From positions 31,302-38,417 of the forward strand of contig FR878675.1 in NCBI GenBank assembly GCA_000434535.1: a stretch of DNA of 7,116 nucleotides, written 5' to 3'. Both the position numbers and the translations under genes were made by a program. The DNA is from Collinsella sp. CAG:166 (GTDB lineage: Bacteria; Actinomycetota; Coriobacteriia; Coriobacteriales; Coriobacteriaceae). Shown here piece by piece: positions 1 to 6,986 of the stretch. The notes below the pieces were generated by a model. That model searched no databases, was not told where the DNA came from, and saw only the letters and a list, made by a program, of their open reading frames with translations. Every line of letters begins with the position of its first letter. Positions within the stretch are counted from its first letter, which is position 1.

Positions 1-972
1 GATGGCGCCGCCGATGGCGGCGGTGATGTGGTCGTAGCCCACTCCGATATCGGTCACCAGCGGCCCGAGCACATAGAACGGGGCGTTGTGGCACAGGCGC
101 TTCTGCAGTTTCATATTGGCGGCGATCTCGTCGAGCGCCATGTGACCCGGACCCTCGACCATGACCTGGACGCCGGCGGCCCAAGCGCGCTTGCACAGCT
201 TGCCCAGCTCGATCATCTCGGCGGTCTCGGTGGCGTCGTTGGAGTCGTAGAGGCAGCCCGGGCGGCAGGAGTCGCCGAGCGAAATCGTCACGTCGTACTC
301 GTGGCAGATTTCGAGCAGCTCGTCAAAGTACTCGTAGAAGGGGTTTTCGTTGCCGGTGACCTCCATCCAGCCAAACAGCAGCGAGCCGCCACGGCTGACG
401 ATGTTCATGAGACGGCCGGTCTCTTTAAAGGTCTTGGTGACCGACTTGTTGATGCCGCAGTGGATGGTCATAAAGTCCACGCCGTCCTCGGCGTGCGCGC
501 GCACGACTTCGAACAGGTCGTCCTTGGTGAGCTTGACCAGCGGCTTTTCCATGTAGCCGATGGCGTCGTACATGGGGACGGTGCCCACCATGAGCGGTGT
601 CTCGTCGATGAGCTGCTGGCGGAACTGGCGCGTCTTGCCCGAGTTGGAGAGGTCCATGATGGCGTCGGCGCCGTAGTCCTCGGCAATCTTGACCTTCTTC
701 CATTCCTCGGCGGCATCGGCCTTGTCGCCCGAGATGCCCAGGTTGACATTGACCTTGGTGGACAGGCCCTCACCGACACCAAAGGCGCGCATGCCCTTTT
801 TGATATGCACGATGTTGGCGGGGATGGCGATGCGGCCGTCGGCCACGCGCTCGCGGATGTACTCGGGGTCGCGATGCTCGCGCTCGGCGACCTCCTTCAT
901 CTGCGGTGTGATCTGCCCGGCGCGGGCGAAGTCGATTTGCGTGACGAGCGTGGGCTCGGTTTGTGTGCTCAT
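1..972 (-). CDS. thiC: Phosphomethylpyrimidine synthase ThiC, 3' end cut by window edge
   Basis: ThiC is a cytoplasmic radical-SAM enzyme that rearranges aminoimidazole ribotide (AIR) into HMP phosphate, the pyrimidine half of thiamine. 324 codons are visible. Family motifs in order are IPANIVHIK (50-58), NVNLGISGD (75-83), DAIMDLSNSGKT (103-114), TIHCGIN (169-175), SRGGS (193-197), SLGDSCRPG (231-239), VMVEGPGH (270-277) and HNAPFYVLGPLVTD (295-308). The N-terminus begins almost directly at the catalytic region, so this is the short ThiC form, not the ~630-residue enterobacterial form. The C-terminal CxxCxxxxC iron-sulfur motif expected of the family lies beyond position 1 and cannot be checked. 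The ATG at 972-970 is chosen because GGGAG sits 8 nt upstream and the family N-terminus fits. The gene is preceded by a TPP riboswitch, which independently supports the call. No frameshift is seen in the visible part. Confidence 0.96.
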   Translation of the reverse strand, partial: MSTQTEPTLVTQIDFARAGQITPQMKEVAEREHRDPEYIRERVADGRIAIPANIVHIKKGMRAFGVGEGLSTKVNVNLGISGDKADAAEEWKKVKIAEDYGADAIMDLSNSGKTRQFRQQLIDETPLMVGTVPMYDAIGYMEKPLVKLTKDDLFEVVRAHAEDGVDFMTIHCGINKSVTKTFKETGRLMNIVSRGGSLLFGWMEVTGNENPFYEYFDELLEICHEYDVTISLGDSCRPGCLYDSNDATETAEMIELGKLCKRAWAAGVQVMVEGPGHMALDEIAANMKLQKRLCHNAPFYVLGPLVTDIGVGYDHITAAIGGAI

Positions 973-980
973 TGGCACGG

Positions 981-1071
981 CTCCCTTCGTTGGCATTACC
1001 CATATCAGGTTTGCGGGTCAGGGCGGGCGCGCCCAGTCTCAGCCTGCCGTCTTGTCCTGCAAGCTCCCCGT
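981..1071 (-). ncRNA. TPP riboswitch (THI element) in the thiC leader
   Basis: This is a cis-acting RNA aptamer that binds thiamine pyrophosphate and represses thiC. On the minus strand it carries the hallmark CTGAGA (1037-1042), ACCTGAT (1004-1010), GGGTAATGCCA (991-1001) and GAAGGGAG (981-988). One helix pairs 1059-1065 (AGCTTGC) with 1041-1047 (GCAGGCT) over 7 bp with one G-T wobble. A second pairs CGGG at 1067-1070 with CCCG at 1014-1017. A GGGCGCGCCC stretch follows CTGAGA and may form the optional P3a stem. The outermost P1 helix is not obvious. The 3' GGGAG is also the thiC ribosome site, and only 8 nt separate it from the ATG, with no room for a terminator. I therefore infer control of translation initiation rather than of transcription. 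Confidence 0.95.
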
Positions 1072-1087
1072 TTATGTGGTGGGCTCA

Positions 1088-1116
1088 AGTATAGCTCGAA
1101 TGGGTACGATTGACGC
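1088..1116 (-). promoter_or_regulatory. Candidate thiC promoter
   Basis: The minus strand reads TATACT at 1093-1088, a 5/6 match to a sigma-70 type -10 box. It lies about 17 nt upstream of the riboswitch 5' end, so a transcript would start just before the aptamer. The -35 hexamer at 17-nt spacing (GCGTCA, 1116-1111) matches only 3/6 bases. Position relative to the riboswitch is the main support. Confidence 0.45.
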
Positions 1117-1143
1117 GATGAGCATGCCCGTGGGGAGGCGAAC

Positions 1144-1665
1144 ATGAAAGACAAGCATCTGTATCGGGAGACGCAATGGGATGTATCGGCCGAGGAGGGC
1201 CGTGCACACCATGGCCTTGTCGCGATTGGTTTTGCGGTGCTTGCCGTGCTGGTGATTGCCTTTTGTATCTGGACGTTTGGCGGTCGCGGCGGCGCTACAT
1301 GGGAGTTCGAGGCCGATGATAGCCTATCGATTATGACGGTGAGGAGTACTGGCGGTAATGCCAATACGCTCGCCATTCCGGGCGATTATTGGTACCCGCG
1401 CGATGAGTTTGTGCAGTTGCAGCTGAGTGGTGGGTCCATTCCAGGCGAAGAAATCGAACGCGTGACGTTTGACGCGGCGCTCAAAACGCTGACGGTGAAG
1501 CTCAAAGATCAAGGAGATGTGCCCACGACCATGGATATCGCCCTGACGGAATGGCGCCTGGAGCCTCCGACGGGTGTTGCGGTGTCCGAGGTCGAGCATG
1601 TCAAGATTACCTATCAGGACGGCTCGACAAGCGAGATTGCCAAGGCAGACGGCTTGGCGGAATAG
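1144..1665 (+). CDS. Unknown single-pass membrane protein, 173 aa
   Basis: I do not recognise this protein. It starts with a polar ~22-residue tail, followed by one clear hydrophobic helix at about 25-44 (LVAIGF through CIWTF), a short glycine/arginine linker (46-50) and a ~120-residue soluble part. The soluble part alternates hydrophobic and polar residues (VTFDAALKTLTVKL at 107-120; VEHVKITYQDGST at 150-162), which suggests a beta-rich domain, probably outside the cell. There is no cleavable signal peptide, lipobox or known catalytic motif. The ATG at 1144 is well supported by GGGGAGG at 1132-1138, 5 nt upstream. It is divergent from thiC and convergent with yaaA, so it is probably a single-gene unit. 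A thiamine-related role is possible from position only and is not shown by the sequence. Confidence 0.8.
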   Translation: MKDKHLYRETQWDVSAEEGRAHHGLVAIGFAVLAVLVIAFCIWTFGGRGGATWEFEADDSLSIMTVRSTGGNANTLAIPGDYWYPRDEFVQLQLSGGSIPGEEIERVTFDAALKTLTVKLKDQGDVPTTMDIALTEWRLEPPTGVAVSEVEHVKITYQDGSTSEIAKADGLAE

Positions 1666-1720
1666 CGGGATGTCACCGAATATCATGAAAGCATGCCGAG
1701 GTGGAGTTCGGCGCTGGCGA

Positions 1721-1739
1721 CAGGCATTTAGAATGCCTG
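1721..1739. repeat. Short perfect inverted repeat over the yaaA stop codon
   Basis: CAGGCATT and AATGCCTG form perfect 8-bp arms around a 3-nt TAG loop. The left arm and loop cover the yaaA stop codon (1728-1730). It lies in the convergent gap after the unknown membrane gene, where both genes need an end. Neither strand has a T-run after it, so it is not a standard intrinsic terminator. It could mark a transcript end or stabilise 3' ends. Confidence 0.5.
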
Positions 1740-2537
1740 CTCGTTGATGAAGACCAGGCTATCTGGGGACGAGAGCTCGGGGACATAGCGGTAGCCAAGG
1801 TTGAACTCGGTAAGACCGGCGGCGTCCTCGACCTTGTTTTCCGCCATCCAGCGGACCATCGAACCGCGTGCCTTTTTGCTGGCGGTCGATCGTTGGATGG
1901 GCTTATCGTTGCGGACGCCTTCGCCAAAAAAGCAGGTGATAACCGTTGTATCCTGTGCAGCATGGGGCAGGACAGCTTTGGCGTATTCCACGCTGGCAAG
2001 GTTGACGATAGTGGTGTCGGAACCGGCCGGCGCAATTACCTGCGCAAGTCGATTCCCCCAGAAGGCATAGAGGTCGCGAGCGCCGTCGACGGCGAGCTTC
2101 GCCCCCATTTCGAGCCGATAGGGAGACACGCCGTGGAAGGGGCGCACGCATCCGTAGAGTCCCGAGAGGATCCAGAGATGGTTTTGCAGCCAGTCGAGCT
2201 GCGCGGCATCCATCACCTCGGGTGCCATGCTCTGGTATTGAATGCCGTGATAGGACATGACGGCGGGGGAGATTCGACGCGCGATATCGGGATCTGCGAG
2301 GTCGGTATCGCTCAGGACGGGCATAAATTCGTGAAGCGTATCCAGACACGTTGTGAGCAGCCTGTCGCTCACGTTCCACAGCGCCTGCAGGCCGCCGCTG
2401 CCTTCATTTCGTTCGATATCTAGCAGTGCGTGGTGGAGGCGAGCCGTCTCGTGCGCAAAAGGTGGAATGCCCAGGACTTCAAAAGCATCTTGGGCCGCGC
2501 GCATCTGCTTGGCGGGCGAAATGATGACCTGCAGCAT
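1728..2537 (-). CDS. yaaA: Peroxide stress protein YaaA (DUF328/UPF0246 family)
   Basis: The YaaA family protects cells in oxidative stress; in E. coli it limits free intracellular iron during hydrogen peroxide exposure and has been reported to bind DNA. The 269-residue product is close to the usual 250-260. Family motifs seen are the N-terminal ISPAKQM (6-12), a central LSGLYGCVRPFHGVSPYRLE (124-143) followed by MGAKL, LYAFWGNRL (156-164), VNLASVEYAKAV (178-189), and a C-terminal KKARGSMVRWM (221-231). The ATG at 2537-2535 is preferred because GAGGAGAG lies at 2541-2548, 3 nt upstream of TCC-ATG spacing, and because the family begins with this KxIISPAK-like stretch. The reading frame continues upstream of this ATG but through a hairpin and unrelated sequence. 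It lies 100 nt downstream of apeA on the same strand, separated by a long terminator-like hairpin, so it is probably expressed apart from apeA. Confidence 0.93.
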   Translation of the reverse strand: MLQVIISPAKQMRAAQDAFEVLGIPPFAHETARLHHALLDIERNEGSGGLQALWNVSDRLLTTCLDTLHEFMPVLSDTDLADPDIARRISPAVMSYHGIQYQSMAPEVMDAAQLDWLQNHLWILSGLYGCVRPFHGVSPYRLEMGAKLAVDGARDLYAFWGNRLAQVIAPAGSDTTIVNLASVEYAKAVLPHAAQDTTVITCFFGEGVRNDKPIQRSTASKKARGSMVRWMAENKVEDAAGLTEFNLGYRYVPELSSPDSLVFINEQAF

Positions 2538-2552
2538 GGACTCTCCTCTGCC

Positions 2553-2622
2553 AAAAAAGTTGCGGTGGAATACGGTCTGTTTTGGCCGTTTATGGGCCAG
2601 TTTAGTCCGTATTTCACCGCAA
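2553..2622 (-). terminator. Long hairpin plus T-run between apeA and yaaA
   Basis: Two 28-nt arms, 2560-2587 and 2595-2622, are inverted repeats with 23 of 28 positions complementary, around a 7-nt loop. The outer 16 positions of the stem contain only one mismatch, and that is a G-T wobble in RNA. On the minus strand the stem is followed by C and then six T (2558-2553), as in an intrinsic terminator. No T-run follows on the plus strand, so it acts for minus-strand transcripts. It starts 16 nt after the apeA stop codon. It is longer than a typical terminator stem and ends only 4 nt before the yaaA ribosome site, so it may also control yaaA. Confidence 0.8.
2589..2617 (-). promoter_or_regulatory. 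Candidate yaaA promoter inside the hairpin
   Basis: On the minus strand GTGAAA (2617-2612) and CATAAA (2594-2589) are spaced by 17 nt, each matching 4/6 bases of the -35 and -10 consensus. A transcript would begin around 2582, within the second arm, so it would lack the first arm and escape termination. The match is weak. A second -10-like TATAAC (2628-2623, 5/6) lies just before the hairpin but has no -35. Confidence 0.25.
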
Positions 2623-2637
2623 GTTATAAGGGACTGG

Positions 2638-4035
2638 TTAGGCGCGCTCGAGGAAAGCCTTGTAGCCGCGATAGGCCTCGTAGATATCGGCCTTGTTAGC
2701 GACCTCCCACAGGGCGTGCATGGACAGGACGGCAACGCCGGAGTCGATGACGTTCATGCCGTACTTGGCCATGATGTAGGCGATGGTGCCGCCGCCGCCC
2801 GCGTTGACGCGGCCGAGCTCGCAGGTCTGGAAGTCCACGCCGGCCTCGTCCATGATGTCGCGGACGAGGGCCACGTACTCGGCGTCGGCGTCGTTTGAAC
2901 CGCCCTTGCCGCGGCTGCCCGTGTACTTGTTAAAGCACAGGCCACGACCCATAAAGGCGGCGTTCTTGGTTTCGAACTTGCCGGCATAGCCCGGGTCGAA
3001 GCCGGCAGACACGTCGGAGGAGAGCATGCGGCTGCGGGCGAGTGCGCGGCGTAGGGTCAGCGGGCTATCCTCGCCGGCGAGCGTCATGATCTCGGCGACG
3101 GTGTTCTCGAAGAAACGGCTCGTCATGCCGGTGGCACCTACGGAGCCGATCTCCTCCTTATCGACGATGAGCGTGATGCTCGTGCGCTCGACATTGGCCA
3201 CATTGATCTGGGCGAGCATGGAGGGGTAGGCGCAGACGCGGTCGTCGTGGCCATAGCCCAAAATCATGGAGCGGTCGAGGCCCATGTCGCGGGCGGGGCC
3301 GGCGGGCACGACCTCGATCTCGGCGGAGAGGAAGTCCTCCTCCTCGACGTCGTACTGCTCCTTGAGGATGTCCAGGAACATCTGCTTGACGGGCTCCTTG
3401 GGGGCGTCCTTGTCGTCCTCGTCAAACTTGACGGGACGGCCGCCCACGATCACGTCGAGGATCTCGGCGTCGACGGCGTCCTTGGCGGGCTTGGACATCT
3501 GCTCGCTCGAGAGGTGGATCAGCAGGTCGGAGATGGTAAAGACCGGGTCGTCCGCCTTGTCGCCGATGTTGATGTCGACGGTGGTGCCGTCCTTTTTGCA
3601 GATGACGCCTACAAGTGCAAGCGGGGAGGCCACCCAGTGGTAGCTCTTGACGCCGCCGTAGTAGTGCGTGTCGAGGTAGGCCATGTCGCCGGCCTCGAAG
3701 GCGGGATTTTGCTTGAGGTCCAGGCGCGGCGAGTCCACGTGGGCGCCCAGGATGTTAAAGCCCTGCTCGAGCGGGGTGGTGCCCAGGTTGACGAGCATAA
3801 GGTCCTTGCCGTGGTTGGCGGCGTACACCTTGTCGCCTGCCTTGAGCTCGCGGCCTTCGGCGATCACGGTCTCCAGGTCGACGTATCCCGCCTCCTCGGC
3901 CATCTTGATGCCGGCCTTGACGCACAGGCGCTCGGTCTTGTTCTCGCTCAAAAACTGCTTATAGCCGCGGCAAAGCTCCTCGAGCTCCTCGACTTGCTGT
4001 GGCGTGTACTTTTTCCATGCGCAGGGACGCTCCAT
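2638..4035 (-). CDS. apeA: M18 family metalloaminopeptidase, ApeA type
   Basis: This is a cytoplasmic two-metal (zinc-type) exopeptidase that removes N-terminal residues, often acidic ones in this family, from peptides. The 465-residue length fits the ApeA branch (~460). Expected active-site elements are all visible: H99 in GAHVDSPRLD, the family-typical DTHYYGGVKSYHW (122-134), the bridging aspartate probably D265 in GHDDRV, catalytic/metal EE294-295 in VDKEEIGSVGATG, D341 in SSDVSAGFDP, and H440 in VLSMHALWEVANKAD. The N-terminus (WKKYTPQQVEELEELCRGYKQFLSENKTER) also matches the family. The ATG at 4035-4033 is preferred because AAAGGAG lies 7-8 nt upstream. The open frame runs much further upstream, but that part lies antisense to polA and has no family similarity. 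It is divergent from polA and ends just before a strong hairpin. Exact substrate preference cannot be read from sequence. Confidence 0.95.
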   Translation of the reverse strand: MERPCAWKKYTPQQVEELEELCRGYKQFLSENKTERLCVKAGIKMAEEAGYVDLETVIAEGRELKAGDKVYAANHGKDLMLVNLGTTPLEQGFNILGAHVDSPRLDLKQNPAFEAGDMAYLDTHYYGGVKSYHWVASPLALVGVICKKDGTTVDINIGDKADDPVFTISDLLIHLSSEQMSKPAKDAVDAEILDVIVGGRPVKFDEDDKDAPKEPVKQMFLDILKEQYDVEEEDFLSAEIEVVPAGPARDMGLDRSMILGYGHDDRVCAYPSMLAQINVANVERTSITLIVDKEEIGSVGATGMTSRFFENTVAEIMTLAGEDSPLTLRRALARSRMLSSDVSAGFDPGYAGKFETKNAAFMGRGLCFNKYTGSRGKGGSNDADAEYVALVRDIMDEAGVDFQTCELGRVNAGGGGTIAYIMAKYGMNVIDSGVAVLSMHALWEVANKADIYEAYRGYKAFLERA

Positions 4036-4201
4036 GACGCAGGCTCCTTTCGGATCGATCGTGCTGGTTGATGTACCGTGAGCCATCGTATCACGCGCGG
4101 GCTCGCGGCGGCAGGGGAGCTTGATGTGCAGTGGCCGCGGGGCGGGGAGCGTGTAAACTGGAGTGAGCAAACCGTGCCCAGCCCAAAGCGAGGTATTCAA
4201 T
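4036..4201. other. Divergent apeA/polA promoter region
   Basis: This 166-nt non-coding gap must hold promoters for both genes. On the plus strand TAAACT (4154-4159) matches 4/6 of a -10 box and would give a leader of about 36 nt to the polA ATG, but no -35 is visible at normal spacing (TTGATG at 4121-4126 is too far). On the minus strand TACGAT near 4085-4090 is a weak -10-like match for apeA, also without a -35. I see no clear operator or structured RNA. Confidence 0.35.
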
Positions 4202-6952
4202 ATGTCTGACAAGCGCCGCACCTTTGCCGTTATTGACGGCAACTCGCTCATGCACCGCGCCTTCCACGCCGTGCCGCCGACCATGAACGCGCCGGACGGT
4301 CGCCCCACCAACGCGATCTTTGGCTTTCTGAACATGTTTCTCAAGATGATCGACGCCTTTAACCCCGACGGTGTGGTCGTGGCGTTTGACAAGGGCAAGC
4401 CGCGCGTACGCATGGAGATGCTGCCGCAGTATAAGGCGCAGCGTCCGCCCATGGATCCCGATCTGCACGCGCAGTTTCCGATGATCAAGGAGCTGCTCAC
4501 GGCGCTTAACGTGCCGATTCTGCAGTCCGAGGGCTGGGAAGGCGACGATATCCTGGGTACCATGGCTCGCCTGGGTGAGGAAGCCGGCTGCGACGTGCTG
4601 CTGGTGACCGGCGACCGCGACATGTATCAGCTCGTGACCGAGCACGTCAACGTGGTCTCGACCCGCAAGGGTCTGTCCGACGTAGCGATTATGACGCCCG
4701 AGAGCGTGGATGACCTGTATCACGGCATTACGCCGGCGCTCGTGCCCGATTTTTACGGTCTGAAGGGTGATACGTCGGACAACATTCCCGGCGTACCGGG
4801 CATCGGCCCCAAAAAGGCGAGCGCGCTCATCGCGCAGTACGGCAGCTTGGACGAGGTCATCGCGCACGCTGACGAGGTCAAGGGCAAGATGGGCGAGAAC
4901 CTGCGTGCGCACATCGACGATGCGCTGCTGAGCCGCAAGGTTGCGACCATTCGCACCGATGCGCCTGTCGAGCTCGACTTTGACGAAACGTCCTTCCCGG
5001 CGTTTTCTGCCGATGAAGTGTCCGCGGCACTGGGAGCACTCGGCATTACGGCCATGCAGAACCGTTTCTTGTCACTGATTGGTGGCGAGGGTGGGGCTGC
5101 GGTCACCGCCAGCGCGTTTGAGATTCCCCCCGTTATGCGCGCTGCCGCCGGCGATGCCGAGGCGCTCGCTGCCGTTGCCGCCGAGGTTACTCGTGCGATC
5201 GAGGCGGGCGAGTGGATTGCCGCCGTGGTGGACGATGACAAGGAGGAGGGTGCGCTCTTTGGCCTGACGCGTACGCTGTGGCTGGCGACGTCCAAGGGGC
5301 TGCTTGCGCTTGAGGAGGGCGACGGCGGTACCACTGGCGTAGTCGATGGCTTCAACTTCGCCCACGGCGTGATTGCCGGCGTGCTTGCGCGCCTGTTTAT
5401 GGAGGGCCGCGTGGCGAGCCCGGATACGAAGGCGCTGCTGCATGAGCTTTCGCCCATCGATTCTTCCGAGCCCGAGCTCATGGATCCGCTGGCAGTCGAT
5501 TCCACGCGCATCTTCGACACCGTGGTCGCCGCCTACCTGTTGGATTCCGACCGCTCCGAGTTTGACGAGGCGTATCTGGCCGATACCTATCTGCAGATGG
5601 CGCTGCCCGCGGCGCGCGGTGCAGAGGGTGCCGGCGAGGACGCTCCTGCGCCCGCCGCCCGTACTGCGGCTCTGACGCTGGCGCTGGTCGCACCGTTGCG
5701 CGACCGCATGGCCCGTGAGAACGCCGCCAACGTGTTCGATGGCATTGAGATGCCGCTCGTGCCGGTGCTTGCCAAGATGGAGCGCGCGGGCATGCTTGTA
5801 GACCCCGACCGTCTGCATAGTCTGTCCGAGGGGCTTGCTACCCAGATTGCCGAGGTCGAGCGCAGCATCCGCGACCTGGCAGGGGACGAGACCTTTAACA
5901 TCGGCAGCCCCATGCAGCTCTCGCACGTGCTGTTTGACGTTATGGGGCTTCCGACCAAGGGCCTCAAAAAGACCAAGCGCGGCTACTATTCGACCAACGC
6001 CAAGGTGTTAAGCGACCTTGCCCGTGACCACGAAATCGTGCGTCTGATCTTGGACTGGCGTGAGAAGTCCAAGATCAAGTCCACCTATCTGGACACGCTG
6101 GGCCCGCTGCGCCGCGGTGACGGTCGCGTGCACACCACGTACAACCAGACCATCACGGCAACGGGACGCCTGTCCTCGAGCGACCCGAACCTGCAGAACA
6201 TCCCGACGCGCTCGGAGCTGGGCCGTACCGTCAAGACGGCGTTTTCGGCAGGCGAGGGAAGTGTCTTTTTGGCGGTGGACTACTCGCAGATCGAGCTGCG
6301 TCTGCTGGCGCATCTCTCGGGTGACGAGCACCTGGTGCGCGCCTTTAACGAGGGCGAGGACTTCCATGCCGAGACGGCGGCGCGCGTGTTTGGCGTGCCG
6401 GTGTCCGAGGTAACGCCCGACTTGCGCAGTCGCGCCAAGGCCGTGAACTTTGGCATCGTGTATGGTCAGCAGGCCTACGGCCTGTCGCAGTCGCTGCATA
6501 TCTCGATGGCCGAGGCGCGCGACATGATCGACCGCTACTACGAGGCCTATCCGGGCGTGCGCACGTTCCTCGACAACGTGGTGGCGCGTGCCAAGCAGAC
6601 AGGTTACGCCGAGACCATGTACGGCCGCCGTCGCCATATTCCGGAGCTCAAGGCTAAAAATCCGCAACTTCGCGGCTTTGGCGAGCGCACGGCCATGAAC
6701 CACCCCATGCAGGGCACCGCCGCTGATATCATCAAGATTGCGATGGCCCGAGTAAGCCGCCGTCTGGAAGAAGAAGGCTTTGCCGCCCACATGATCCTGC
6801 AGGTACACGACGAACTGGACTTTGAGTGCCCGGTCGACGAAGTCGAGCACCTGACCGCCATGGTCCAAGACGTCATGGAGCACGTAGTAGACCTCCGCGT
6901 ACCCCTAATCGCCGAAGCCAGCACCGGCATAACCTGGGCCGACGCCAAGTAA
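4202..6952 (+). CDS. polA: DNA polymerase I
   Basis: PolA fills gaps in repair and removes RNA primers from Okazaki fragments. The 916-residue protein is full length (E. coli 928). The 5'-3' nuclease (about 1-295) has D12 in VIDGNS, E113/D115/D116 in GWEGDD, D138/D140 in TGDRD, D190/D193 in GDTSDNIPG, and a helix-hairpin-helix PGVPGIGPKKA (196-206). The middle region (about 300-510) occupies the place of the 3'-5' exonuclease but is Ala/Glu/Asp rich and lacks a DxE motif, so proofreading is probably absent, as in many PolA of Gram-positive bacteria. The polymerase (about 515-916) has motif A DYSQIELR (D693), the O-helix R742...K746...F750...Y754, and motif C VHDE (868-871, D870). F750 corresponds to the Phe found at this site in E. 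coli. The ATG at 4202 has GAGG 8 nt upstream; an in-frame GTG at 4163 is less likely. Confidence 0.98.
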   Translation: MSDKRRTFAVIDGNSLMHRAFHAVPPTMNAPDGRPTNAIFGFLNMFLKMIDAFNPDGVVVAFDKGKPRVRMEMLPQYKAQRPPMDPDLHAQFPMIKELLTALNVPILQSEGWEGDDILGTMARLGEEAGCDVLLVTGDRDMYQLVTEHVNVVSTRKGLSDVAIMTPESVDDLYHGITPALVPDFYGLKGDTSDNIPGVPGIGPKKASALIAQYGSLDEVIAHADEVKGKMGENLRAHIDDALLSRKVATIRTDAPVELDFDETSFPAFSADEVSAALGALGITAMQNRFLSLIGGEGGAAVTASAFEIPPVMRAAAGDAEALAAVAAEVTRAIEAGEWIAAVVDDDKEEGALFGLTRTLWLATSKGLLALEEGDGGTTGVVDGFNFAHGVIAGVLARLFMEGRVASPDTKALLHELSPIDSSEPELMDPLAVDSTRIFDTVVAAYLLDSDRSEFDEAYLADTYLQMALPAARGAEGAGEDAPAPAARTAALTLALVAPLRDRMARENAANVFDGIEMPLVPVLAKMERAGMLVDPDRLHSLSEGLATQIAEVERSIRDLAGDETFNIGSPMQLSHVLFDVMGLPTKGLKKTKRGYYSTNAKVLSDLARDHEIVRLILDWREKSKIKSTYLDTLGPLRRGDGRVHTTYNQTITATGRLSSSDPNLQNIPTRSELGRTVKTAFSAGEGSVFLAVDYSQIELRLLAHLSGDEHLVRAFNEGEDFHAETAARVFGVPVSEVTPDLRSRAKAVNFGIVYGQQAYGLSQSLHISMAEARDMIDRYYEAYPGVRTFLDNVVARAKQTGYAETMYGRRRHIPELKAKNPQLRGFGERTAMNHPMQGTAADIIKIAMARVSRRLEEEGFAAHMILQVHDELDFECPVDEVEHLTAMVQDVMEHVVDLRVPLIAEASTGITWADAK

Positions 6953-6986
6953 GGGTACACCCACAACTCCAAAGTAACCAAAACCA

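Noticed and set aside
770..1003. Minus-strand open frame starting at an ATG inside the TPP aptamer (a possible leader peptide)
   Set aside because: The ATG is part of the conserved aptamer core, has no ribosome site, and the frame overlaps thiC out of register with Arg/His-rich filler.
28..1113. Long plus-strand open frame opposite thiC
   Set aside because: It is antisense to thiC and its riboswitch, has no ribosome site and a low-complexity His/Val/Asp/Gly composition typical of the reverse complement of a GC-rich gene.
1110..1115. TTGACG on the plus strand as a -35 box for the membrane gene
   Set aside because: A -10 at normal spacing would fall within the ribosome site at 1132-1138, leaving no room for a leader.
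1721..1739. The palindrome at the yaaA stop as an intrinsic terminator
   Set aside because: The stem is only 8 bp, AT-mixed, and has no T-run on either strand.
2560..2622. The inverted repeat as a MITE or insertion remnant
   Set aside because: I see no flanking target-site duplication and no second copy in the window; its place just after a stop codon and before a T-run fits a terminator better.
2538..2735. Upstream extension of yaaA by 66 codons
   Set aside because: It would pass through the long hairpin and into the apeA 3' end. The family N-terminus (ISPAK) and the GAGGAGAG site fix the start at 2537.
3247..4071. 274-codon plus-strand open frame opposite apeA
   Set aside because: The opposite strand encodes an aminopeptidase with all its metal and catalytic residues. 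The frame is rich in Val/Leu/Gly/Asp/His with no recognisable motif and runs past the apeA start.
4036..4623. Upstream in-frame extension of apeA of up to 196 codons
   Set aside because: It would lie over the polA start, shows no M18 similarity, and the ATG at 4035 has a strong AAAGGAG.
6008..6883. 291-codon minus-strand open frame opposite the polA polymerase domain
   Set aside because: The plus strand holds motifs A, B and C in order; the reverse frame has no motif and no ribosome site.
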